The translations under genes were made by a program, and so were the position numbers. A DNA stretch of 16,264 nucleotides from an uncultured Peptococcaceae bacterium. GTDB taxonomy: Bacteria; Bacillota; Peptococcia; Peptococcales; Peptococcaceae. This document shows, piece by piece, positions 1 to 5,695 of this stretch (position 1 is its first letter; each line of letters begins with the position of its first letter). The stretch lies in the NCBI GenBank assembly GCA_900556545.1, contig USPE01000016.1:1-16264 (forward strand), given 5' to 3'. Below the pieces are notes generated by a model. It was not told the origin of the DNA and did no database searches. It saw only the letters and a program-made list of their open reading frames with translations.

Positions 1-34
1 ATTTCAGCGATTGTCCAGAGCCATTGAGGGATAG

Positions 35-78
35 GCAAAGATGGGACAGACGATTGTATGGCAACAGCAAAGATGGGA
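35..78. repeat. Short direct repeat GCAAAGATGGGA, two copies
   Basis: The 12-mer GCAAAGATGGGA occurs at 35-46 and again at 67-78, a spacing of 32 bp. No open frame here starts and stops inside the window. One frame is open from the window edge to a TAA at 108-110, but its translation is not recognisable as a protein end. The repeat has no known function and could be chance or a remnant. Confidence 0.35.
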
Positions 79-90
79 TAGCCGACCATG

Positions 91-120
91 TAATTTTTCA
101 TATGAAATAATGAAAAATTA
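91..120. terminator. AT-rich hairpin, possible terminator of an off-window gene
   Basis: The arms TAATTTTTCAT (91-101) and ATGAAAAATTA (110-120) pair over 11 bp around an 8-base loop and are followed by TTTAC. The stem has almost no G:C pairs, so termination would be weak. It may mark the 3' end of a gene lying mostly left of the window. This is inference. Confidence 0.3.
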
Positions 121-157
121 TTTACGGCAGTGCTGAAAAAATGGATAAAGGTATGTT

Positions 158-201
158 AAAAAAATTGAAAATGTTTCACGTGAAACATTTTCAATTTTTT
201 T
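158..201. promoter_or_regulatory. parS: parS centromere site inside a 44-bp perfect palindrome
   Basis: Bases 172-187 read TGTTTCACGTGAAACA, which matches the conserved bacterial parS 16-mer bound by ParB/Spo0J. ParB spreads from parS sites and loads SMC, and these sites cluster around the replication origin. Here parS is the centre of a longer perfect palindrome with 22-bp arms (158-179 and 180-201), ending in an A-run on the left and a T-run on the right. Transcribed from either strand, the palindrome would also form a hairpin followed by U residues, so it could double as a bidirectional terminator. No parA or parB gene is in the window. Confidence 0.85.
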
Positions 202-337
202 GTGCCTGTGTTTTGTCGATGATGTGCAAAAATGAAGTTGTATAGCGGCTGTGATAAATAGGGCTGTTGGATGGTTTGCTTGGCGGATATATTGAGACTT
301 TTTACGATAAGATGAATTGGGACGACAGTGAAAGATA

Positions 338-375
338 GTTGCAACCTCCTGTGATATTCTGCGGTCTGTTGCAAC
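338..375. promoter_or_regulatory. Paired GTTGCAAC palindromes upstream of the HD gene promoter
   Basis: The 8-bp perfect palindrome GTTGCAAC occurs at 338-345 and 368-375, 30 bp apart and each followed by C. The second copy ends 20 bp before the -35 box of the promoter at 395-423. The spacing is close to three helical turns, which suits a dimeric regulator binding the same DNA face twice. No regulator gene is adjacent, so an operator role is inference. Confidence 0.35.
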
Positions 376-394
376 CGATAGAATGTTTTTGCTC

Positions 395-423
395 TTGCCA
401 AAGGTGGGGAAACTGCGTATACT
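395..423 (+). promoter_or_regulatory. Sigma-A type promoter for the HD-DUF429 gene
   Basis: TTGCCA (395-400) and TATACT (418-423) match the -35 and -10 consensus at five positions each and are separated by exactly 17 bp. Transcription would start near 430. That leaves too short a leader for the in-frame TTG at 438 and favours a start at 450, 468 or 474. Confidence 0.65.
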
Positions 424-467
424 GAAACAAGGAATGATTGCATGATAAAATGCTTGAGAAAGTTGGA

Positions 468-1676
468 ATGTCCATGAGAAGCAGAGATTATATAACAACT
501 TATAGCGGACAAAAGTTTAATCCATTGTCGCCGGACGTTGCTGCCATTGAAATTAAAGATATTGCCCATGCGCTGGCAAGAATCGGCAGAGCCAACGGGC
601 ATTTTGTGGATTTTTATTCGGTGGGCAGACATTGTCTGGACTGTGCCTGTGAAGCGTTGGCGCGGGGGTATGGCGCTCGGCAGGCGCTGGCTTGTTTGCT
701 GCACGATGCCAGCGAGGCGTATTTGTCTGACATTACGTCGCCGGTAAAAAAACATTTGCGTCAATATGTGGCGGTGGAAGATGGTCTGCTGGATGTGATT
801 TATCATAAATATCTGCCGGGGGGAATCCGTCCTCGGGAGCAGCGGATGGTAAAAGAAATTGATAATACCATGCTGTATTTTGAGTTTGTTCATTTTATGG
901 GTGAAAAGCTGGCCGATGAGGAACCGGAGCTGGTAAGCGAGCCTTGTTTTAGTTTTACATCGTTTCAGTCGGTAGAGGAGCAGTATTTGTTCTTGTTTGA
1001 AAGTTTGCAGCAGCAAATGGCGCAGGAACCGGAGCAAACCAGCTGGCAAACTGTGGGCATCAGCCGTTGGGAGGATAGATGGCTGGCGGCGGTGTTGACC
1101 GACGGCGGTTGTGAGTTTGTGACGGCGGAGCAGTTGAGTCAGATTTGCGCGCGGTATCTTGATGCCGATGCGGTGTTGACTGATGTGCCTGTGGGATTGC
1201 CGGAAAGCAAGGAAGATGAAGCGCTGCGGCCGGAGCTTTTTTTGCGCAAGCTGGTGCCTGGTGTTGGCGCGGCCATACCTTGCCGGCAGGCTGTGTATGC
1301 GGAAAGCGATGAGTTGGCGCGGGAAGAAAATATCCGTGTGCTGGGACGCACCATTTCGCCGCAGATGATGGAGATGCGGCAGGTGCTGCGGGAAACCGAC
1401 GAGTTTATTCTGCATCATAACCATTGGAAGAATGTTTTGCGGCAAAGCCATCCGCAGCTGCTGGGTGATGGCCGCAAGATGCTGTGGGAGCAGTATGGGG
1501 ATGCCCTGCAGCAGCAAATTGGCTCTAAACATGCCAGAGAGGATGCGTTGTGTCTGGCTATGATTGGTCAGCTGGAATGCAGAGTGGGCAGCAGTGTGAT
1601 TCCTGCTGAGCCGTGCAATGATGCCAAAGGCATTTTGATGCAGGTGGTTGCGCCGCTGCAGGGGTTGAAAAAATAA
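468..1676 (+). CDS. HD-domain phosphohydrolase fused to a DUF429 (RNase H-like) domain
   Basis: The protein is about 402 aa with two recognisable halves. Residues 1-185 resemble the YfbR-like/phage-type HD phosphohydrolases: a DYITTYSGQKFNP entry motif, His55 in GRHCLDC, the His79-Asp80 pair in LLHDASEAYLSDI, and a later EIDN. These residues normally bind a divalent metal and support hydrolysis of nucleotide phosphates. Residues from about 196 to the end resemble DUF429, a family predicted to have an RNase H fold. It shows GISRWEDRWLAAVL, then DVPVGLP at 239-245, then IPCRQAVY, a late REDALCLAM and PCNDAKGILMQV. The fusion is inferred from motif memory and not from a profile search. The start is uncertain: ATG 468 fits the promoter, ATG 474 has GGA six bases upstream, and ATG 450 and TTG 438 are also in frame. 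Substrate and role are unknown. No terminator is visible before the next gene, so read-through into the ketopantoate-reductase gene is possible. Confidence 0.75.
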   Translation: MSMRSRDYITTYSGQKFNPLSPDVAAIEIKDIAHALARIGRANGHFVDFYSVGRHCLDCACEALARGYGARQALACLLHDASEAYLSDITSPVKKHLRQYVAVEDGLLDVIYHKYLPGGIRPREQRMVKEIDNTMLYFEFVHFMGEKLADEEPELVSEPCFSFTSFQSVEEQYLFLFESLQQQMAQEPEQTSWQTVGISRWEDRWLAAVLTDGGCEFVTAEQLSQICARYLDADAVLTDVPVGLPESKEDEALRPELFLRKLVPGVGAAIPCRQAVYAESDELAREENIRVLGRTISPQMMEMRQVLRETDEFILHHNHWKNVLRQSHPQLLGDGRKMLWEQYGDALQQQIGSKHAREDALCLAMIGQLECRVGSSVIPAEPCNDAKGILMQVVAPLQGLKK

Positions 1677-1706
1677 ATAGAAAAGCAGTATATGCTGTGT
1701 GGATAT

Positions 1707-1770
1707 CGTAGGGATTGGCTGTCAGATGAAATTTGGCAGGTTGTTCCTACGGTATTTTTGTAGGAGGAGA
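1707..1770 (+). promoter_or_regulatory. Possible RNA switch masking the ribosome binding site of the ketopantoate-reductase gene
   Basis: TCCTAC at 1745-1750 can pair with GTAGGA at 1760-1765, which overlaps the AGGAGGAG ribosome binding site at 1763-1769 (9-base loop). The same segment, read as CCTACG at 1746-1751, can instead pair with CGTAGG at 1707-1712. The two pairings exclude each other, which is the layout of a translational on/off switch. The helices are only 6 bp and the purine-rich strand is itself the ribosome binding site, so chance is a real alternative. Confidence 0.25.
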
Positions 1771-1775
1771 TATGG

Positions 1776-2681
1776 ATGAAGACAGTTGGATTGATTGGGC
1801 TGGGCGCTATGGGTGTGCTGTACAGTGATTTGCTGCACAGAGCGTTGGGCTGTGAGAATTTTTTTGTGATTGCGGATCAAGAACGGATTGTCCGTTATCA
1901 GCAGGAGGGTGTGTATTGCAATGGGCAGTTGTGTCAATTTTGTTATCGCAGCAAGGAAGATGCGGTGCCGGTGGATTTGTTGATTGTGGGGGTAAAATTT
2001 GGCGGTTTGGATGGGGCCATGGCAGAGGCTGCGCCTTTTGTACAGGATGGCACTGTGATTATTTCGCTGCTGAATGGAATTTCCAGCGAGAGTGTGCTGC
2101 AAAAAGCGTTTCCGCAGGCGAAAGTGCTGTATTGTATTGCGCAAGGGATGGACGCGGTGAAGCTGGGTAATCAGGCCAGTTATGCCAATAAAGGCGTGCT
2201 GGTGATTGGCGAGGCCGATGGCAGCCAAAGCGCAGTGTTGTCGGCAGTGGGAGAATTATTTGAACGGACAGGGGTGCCTTATCAGTATCATGGTGCGGTT
2301 ATCCGCAAATTGTGGAGTAAGTTGATGTTGAACACGGGTATCAATCAGGTGGTCATGGTTTATGAAGGTGTGTATGACACTGTGCAGCAGCCGGGTGAGG
2401 CGCGGGAACTAATGATTTCCACCATGCGGGAGGTTATGCAGGTGGCCAACGCCGAGGGCATTGACTTGAATGAGGATGATATTGCCGGATGGCTGCAAGT
2501 GGCAGATGGATTGAATCCGCAGGGAATGCCGTCCATGCGGCAGGATGGGCTGGCAAAACGCCGCTCGGAGGTAGAATTATTTTCCGGCACAGTGATTCCT
2601 TTGGCGCACAAACATCACATTGCTGTGCCAAATTGTCAGTATCTTTACGATCGAATCAAGGAGATAGAAGCAGCGTATTGA
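1776..2681 (+). CDS. Ketopantoate reductase family protein (2-dehydropantoate 2-reductase)
   Basis: This 301-aa protein has the length and motif order of PanE/ApbA enzymes, which reduce 2-dehydropantoate to pantoate with NADPH in the pantothenate/CoA pathway. The N-terminal Rossmann motif is GLGAMG (residues 8-13). Mid-protein is SLLNGISSE, where the family usually has a ...QNG... loop. Lys182 in KLWSKLMLN corresponds to the family's catalytic lysine, and PSMRQD followed by SEVELFSG (Glu265) corresponds to its C-terminal substrate-binding segment. ATG 1776 is chosen because AGGAGGAG (1763-1769) lies six bases upstream; the ATG at 1772 is out of frame. No other pantothenate gene is nearby, and many paralogues of this family act on other 2-oxo acids, so panE itself is not claimed. 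The gene ends at a strong terminator at 2850-2882. Confidence 0.85.
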   Translation: MKTVGLIGLGAMGVLYSDLLHRALGCENFFVIADQERIVRYQQEGVYCNGQLCQFCYRSKEDAVPVDLLIVGVKFGGLDGAMAEAAPFVQDGTVIISLLNGISSESVLQKAFPQAKVLYCIAQGMDAVKLGNQASYANKGVLVIGEADGSQSAVLSAVGELFERTGVPYQYHGAVIRKLWSKLMLNTGINQVVMVYEGVYDTVQQPGEARELMISTMREVMQVANAEGIDLNEDDIAGWLQVADGLNPQGMPSMRQDGLAKRRSEVELFSGTVIPLAHKHHIAVPNCQYLYDRIKEIEAAY

Positions 2682-2720
2682 GTGAATGGTTGCGTGAAAA
2701 TATTGTAGATAGTGGGCAAT

Positions 2721-2736
2721 TATTTTCCGGGAAATA
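2721..2736. repeat. Near-palindromic intergenic repeat, copy A
   Basis: TATTTTCCGGGAAATA, one mismatch pair from a perfect palindrome around CCGG. It is identical to copies B (2789) and C (4461). It lies 39 bases after the ketopantoate-reductase stop codon and lacks the TTGTCG tail found at a fixed distance in copies B and C. Confidence 0.6.
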
Positions 2737-2788
2737 TTGTTGGGAAAAAGATTCTTTTGTCAGGATCGGGTAAAAGTAAAATTGAAAG

Positions 2789-2822
2789 TATTTTCCGGGA
2801 AATAATTTGACAGATGTTGTCG
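2789..2822 (+). repeat. Intergenic repeat, copy B, with TTGTCG tail
   Basis: This 34-base unit is TATTTTCCGGGAAATA (2789-2804) followed by a spacer and TTGTCG (2817-2822). It matches copy C at 4461-4494 at 33 of 34 positions in the same orientation, with the MFS gene between them. The spacer and tail also contain an interrupted inverted repeat, GACA/TGTC. Confidence 0.7.
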
Positions 2823-2849
2823 AAAATAATTACGTGAAGAAACAGAAAG

Positions 2850-2882
2850 AATCCCCGTTGCGTTTTAGGCGTAACGGGGATT
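2850..2882. terminator. Bidirectional rho-independent terminator
   Basis: The arms AATCCCCGTTGCG (2850-2862) and CGTAACGGGGATT (2870-2882) form a 13-bp stem with one G:U pair and a 7-base loop. The stem lies between the convergent ketopantoate-reductase gene (plus) and MFS gene (minus). T-rich sequence follows only loosely on each strand, but the C/G-rich stem is strong. Confidence 0.75.
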
Positions 2883-2886
2883 TGCT

Positions 2887-4305
2887 TTAGTTTTGAATTG
2901 TTTTGTTTTGAATTGATTTCATTTCTGCTTTGCTGCGGAAAAATTTTAATGCAATGGGAATAATGGCAATCAGCAGCAGGCAGGAAACCAGCATTAATAG
3001 ATTGGTGGTGTTGGTGTATGCCAGAGCCAATATATTGGGGTCATCTGCAGCGAACTGTTGAATTCGTAAATCGGCGATATTGCCGGCAATTCCTACTGTC
3101 ATGGCGTTCAAAATCTGGTGGAGCCAGTTTGTCAGCGAGGAAGCATAACCGGATAATTCTGGTGGAATATCAGACATTTGTGCGTTGGTAGCTACCAAAT
3201 TAATGGCACTCATTCCGCAGGATCGTACACACATGGCAAAAGCAATCAACAAAATCGGCGTGGTGGGTGTTGCTATTAGAAATGGTGACGAACCAATCAA
3301 TAGAACGATAATACCAATGACAATCAATAGGCGCTCTCCAATTTTGGGATATAGTTTGGTAGCAACAGGCATCGCAAAAATGGAAAATAAAGAAGCCGGC
3401 AGCATAATAAATCCTGTTGCCAATGGAGAAATCCCCAGACCGCTCTGCAAAAATAATGGCATCAAAAAAGTTATCATGTAAATAGCGATTACGTTGATAC
3501 CGCTGGCAATCAGGGCAGCTACGTATCGAGGGTATTTTAATACACGAAAATTTAATAAGGCGTTGTTTTTATGCCGACTGGTGAGAAAGTATGCCAAAAG
3601 AAAGCTAAATCCAATCGCGATACCAATTAACAAACGGGTAGAGAAGCCCCAAGCAGATAGATTGCTGAAACTCATCAATAAAATGAGACTGCCCACAGAG
3701 GTAAGCAGTAAACCGGAGATATCTAATTTATCTGTTTTTGTTTGTGTGTCCTTGGGTAGTAGTTTTACACTCAGCAGCAGTGTTAGTAATGCAAAAGGCA
3801 CGTTAAACAGCAGCAGAAATCTCCAATCAGCGACGCTAAGAATGAAGCCAGACAGGCAAGACGGCAGCATACCGCCCATAATATTAGCCATACCCCAAGT
3901 GCTGGCGGCTTTGGCTTGCTGCCCCGCCGGGACTACACGATAGAGCATAGCCAAAGAAAGCGGAGATAAAAGCCCGCCGGTTAAACCAAATAAAAAACGA
4001 ATTACGATCAGGGCTTCAATGCACCAGGCGAAGGAGCCGACAATGGACAATGCCAACACGCTGGTTACAATGAAACAGAATGTTTTTTTATAACCAAAAT
4101 GGTTGCCGAAAAAACCTGCCGCCGGGATAATCATTCCTGCCGCTAACATATAGCCGGAAGTTAGCCATTGTACTGTTGCTAATGTAGTGTCAAAATAGGT
4201 CATCATAATTGGCAAGGCTACATTAAACATGGTGATATTTAATGTACCAATTAGTGCACCAAGTCCTAAAGTAAGTGTAATAAGAGAAAGATTTTGTTTT
4301 GTCAC
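2887..4305 (-). CDS. DHA2-family (EmrB/QacA-like) MFS exporter
   Basis: This 472-aa, highly hydrophobic protein has roughly 14 predicted membrane spans, the layout of DHA2 drug:H+ antiporters in the cytoplasmic membrane. Visible family features are the N-terminal NVALPIMM segment, a loop after the second span reading GNHFGYKK (MFS motif A region), WRFLLLFNVP (the DHA2 DWRW..FxxNxP region), a PLSLAMLYRVVP stretch and a short charged central linker (KLLPKDTQTKTDK). GTG 4305 is the start, with AAGG in AAGAAGGTG seven bases upstream. The C-terminal tail is basic and polar. The substrate cannot be told, and no TetR, MarR or HlyD-type partner gene adjoins. The gene is isolated on the minus strand and flanked on both sides by copies of the same intergenic repeat, which suggests acquisition as a unit. 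Transcription runs into the terminator at 2850-2882. Confidence 0.9.
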   Translation of the reverse strand: MTKQNLSLITLTLGLGALIGTLNITMFNVALPIMMTYFDTTLATVQWLTSGYMLAAGMIIPAAGFFGNHFGYKKTFCFIVTSVLALSIVGSFAWCIEALIVIRFLFGLTGGLLSPLSLAMLYRVVPAGQQAKAASTWGMANIMGGMLPSCLSGFILSVADWRFLLLFNVPFALLTLLLSVKLLPKDTQTKTDKLDISGLLLTSVGSLILLMSFSNLSAWGFSTRLLIGIAIGFSFLLAYFLTSRHKNNALLNFRVLKYPRYVAALIASGINVIAIYMITFLMPLFLQSGLGISPLATGFIMLPASLFSIFAMPVATKLYPKIGERLLIVIGIIVLLIGSSPFLIATPTTPILLIAFAMCVRSCGMSAINLVATNAQMSDIPPELSGYASSLTNWLHQILNAMTVGIAGNIADLRIQQFAADDPNILALAYTNTTNLLMLVSCLLLIAIIPIALKFFRSKAEMKSIQNKTIQN

Positions 4306-4336
4306 GACAACACCTTCTTTGGTAAAGTAATTGATA

Positions 4337-4360
4337 ATTATACTGCATATTTTTATTATA
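4337..4360 (-). promoter_or_regulatory. Candidate -10 elements for the MFS gene
   Basis: On the minus strand two perfect TATAAT hexamers occur, at 4360-4355 and 4342-4337, 50 and 32 bases upstream of the GTG start. Neither has a good TTGACA-like box at 16-18 bp, so which one is used is open. Confidence 0.4.
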
Positions 4361-4396
4361 ACTGTTTTTACGCCTGAAAAGTTAACAATAAATATC

Positions 4397-4405
4397 TGTG
4401 GATAA
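4397..4405 (-). promoter_or_regulatory. Isolated DnaA box
   Basis: TGTGGATAA is the exact reverse complement of the consensus DnaA box TTATCCACA. It lies in the spacer upstream of the MFS gene and stands alone. A single 9-mer could be chance, but three further perfect copies lie in the spacer after 8315. Confidence 0.45.
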
Positions 4406-4460
4406 TTTTAGGGGACACAAAAGAAGTTTGTAAGAGACATTTCTGAAAAGTATCGAGTTT

Positions 4461-4494
4461 TATTTTCCGGGAAATAATTTGACTGATGTTGTCG
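4461..4494 (+). repeat. Intergenic repeat, copy C, with TTGTCG tail
   Basis: TATTTTCCGGGAAATA (4461-4476) plus spacer and TTGTCG (4489-4494). It is the partner of copy B at 2789-2822, differing at one base (T for A after TTTGAC). The two lie as direct repeats 1672 bp apart, with the MFS gene and its promoter between. Confidence 0.7.
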
Positions 4495-4519
4495 CAAAAG
4501 ATTTCATAAGAGCGGAAAA

Positions 4520-4574
4520 TATTTTCTGGGAAATATTTTTGGATAGAGTTGTCGAATTTATTTCCGGGGAAATA
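4520..4574. repeat. Intergenic repeat, copies D and E
   Basis: Copy D is TATTTTCTGGGAAATA (4520-4535), with TTGTCG at 4549-4554. Copy E is TATTTCCGGGGAAATA (4559-4574), followed by the inverted form CGACAA at 4587-4592, 28 bases from the start of its palindrome. That is the offset at which TTGTCG sits in copies B and C. Both are diverged relatives of A-C and lie just past the degV terminator stem. Confidence 0.55.
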
Positions 4575-4575
4575 A

Positions 4576-4618
4576 AAAATGATTGCCGACAATGTGTAAT
4601 ATCATCAGCAATCATTTT
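4576..4618 (-). terminator. Rho-independent terminator of the degV-family gene
   Basis: Read on the minus strand, AAAATGATTGC (4618-4608) pairs with GCAATCATTTT (4586-4576) over 11 bp around a 21-base loop. A further T-rich run follows, and the structure begins directly after the stop codon at 4622-4620. The large loop makes it moderate rather than strong. Confidence 0.6.
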
Positions 4619-4619
4619 A

Positions 4620-5456
4620 TTATTCAGCGATATAAGCAAGACCAACGGCGCCAGGACCAATGTGGGTGCCTACTGTGCTGCCTAAATCGCAGTAAAGGTA
4701 ATCCTGGTTGGGCAGGAAGGCATCCAGCTCTTGTACTAGCTCATCGCGTCCCTGCGGATTTACGGAGTGAGAAAATACGACAGGATATTGCTGCGCTGCG
4801 GGTTCTTTTTCTAACTGATGTTGAATCCAACGAATGGCTGCTTTGTGGCCGCGCGCTTTTCCCACGTTTTCTACTTTGCCATCTATTAAAGATATGATTG
4901 GTGTAATGCCTAATACGCTTCCAATTTTTGCCACAGCTGCGGAAACACGACCGCCCATAACCAGATATTTCATCGTTTTGACACAGGCGATTAAGCGTAC
5001 TTTTTTGCTTAATTCTGTCAGCTGCTGGGCGATTTGTTGGGCAGACATCCCTTGATCCCGCAGACGAACGGCAATTTGTATCAGTAAATGATGGCCCAAT
5101 GCAGCGTTTAGACTGTCTACCAGATGAATTTGTTCTGTTTTCAGCATTTGTTGTGCTGCCTGCGCTGATTGAAATGTGCCGCTTAGTTGGCTGGATAAAA
5201 AGATTCCGACAATTTCATCTCCGGCTTCAATGTATGGTTGAAATGTTTGATAAAATTGGAACGGTGTAATCTGGGATGTGGTTGGCAATTGTTCTACTGT
5301 TTCCAATTTGTTATAGAAATCGGTGACAGATAAGTCCTGACGATCCAGGTATTCTGTTTGGCCAAAGTAAATGTGAATGGGAATCACATCTACTTGCAGC
5401 TGCGCTGCTTGGTCTAAATCCAAATCGCTGCTGCTGTCTGTTACGATACGAATCAA
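4620..5456 (-). CDS. DegV family fatty-acid-binding protein (FakB-like)
   Basis: DegV/FakB proteins bind a fatty acid and present its carboxyl group to the kinase FakA, feeding exogenous fatty acids into phospholipid synthesis. The protein is 278 aa, the usual size, and cytosolic. It begins IRIVTDSSSDL, has TTSQITP at 59-65 and SSQLSGT at 88-94 (the conserved serine/threonine motifs around the lipid head group), a basic VMGGRVS segment, and ends in the typical GTHIGPGAVGLAY. The start is TTG at 5456-5454: GGAGG (5468-5464 on the minus strand) lies seven bases before it, and the protein then begins exactly where family members do. A longer frame to 5540 exists but has no ribosome binding site and adds unrelated residues. 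No fakA gene is nearby. It is divergent from the yhgE-like gene. Confidence 0.9.
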   Translation of the reverse strand: MIRIVTDSSSDLDLDQAAQLQVDVIPIHIYFGQTEYLDRQDLSVTDFYNKLETVEQLPTTSQITPFQFYQTFQPYIEAGDEIVGIFLSSQLSGTFQSAQAAQQMLKTEQIHLVDSLNAALGHHLLIQIAVRLRDQGMSAQQIAQQLTELSKKVRLIACVKTMKYLVMGGRVSAAVAKIGSVLGITPIISLIDGKVENVGKARGHKAAIRWIQHQLEKEPAAQQYPVVFSHSVNPQGRDELVQELDAFLPNQDYLYCDLGSTVGTHIGPGAVGLAYIAE

Positions 5457-5529
5457 AATAAAACCTCCGCTCAAAAACAGGGGCGTCTTCATGGTGATTG
5501 ACAAACCCCGTAAAATATATATAAAAACA

Positions 5530-5559
5530 ATAATAATCAATCTGTTTTGCCAGTGTCAA
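5530..5559 (-). promoter_or_regulatory. Sigma-A type promoter for the degV-family gene
   Basis: On the minus strand a perfect TTGACA (5559-5554) is followed after 18 bp by TATTAT (5535-5530), one mismatch from consensus. Transcription would begin near 5523, giving a leader of about 67 bases before the TTG start. Confidence 0.65.
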
Positions 5560-5633
5560 TAAGAATCGTACAAAATGTTTTGTTTGTAACTAAATCAAAA
5601 AGATATTCAAATAAGAACAATAAAAGTGAACGG

Positions 5634-5662
5634 TTTATTTTTAAAGATGGGTATCGTACAAT
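5634..5662 (+). promoter_or_regulatory. Weak candidate promoter for the yhgE-like gene
   Basis: TTTATT (5634-5639) and TACAAT (5657-5662) are separated by 17 bp. The -10 fits well and the -35 poorly. The 9-mer ATCGTACAA over the -10 (5653-5661) also occurs at 5565-5573, so a regulator site is another reading. Confidence 0.3.
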
Positions 5663-5695
5663 AAGAGGCAGACATTTTAGATGGGGGCGGAGTGT

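Noticed and set aside
1..110. Possible C-terminal end of an upstream gene
   Set aside because: One frame is open from the edge to TAA at 108-110, but its 35 residues resemble no protein end I know and the stretch contains a direct repeat.
156..1532. A 458-codon open frame on the minus strand antisense to the HD-DUF429 gene
   Set aside because: It is a shadow of the plus-strand gene's codon usage. Its translation is rich in His, Gln and Arg with no recognisable motif, and its C-terminal residues come from parS.
5456..5540. Upstream extension of the degV-family frame
   Set aside because: It has no ribosome binding site and adds residues not found in the family. The TTG start at 5456 has GGAGG at good spacing and gives the standard N-terminus.
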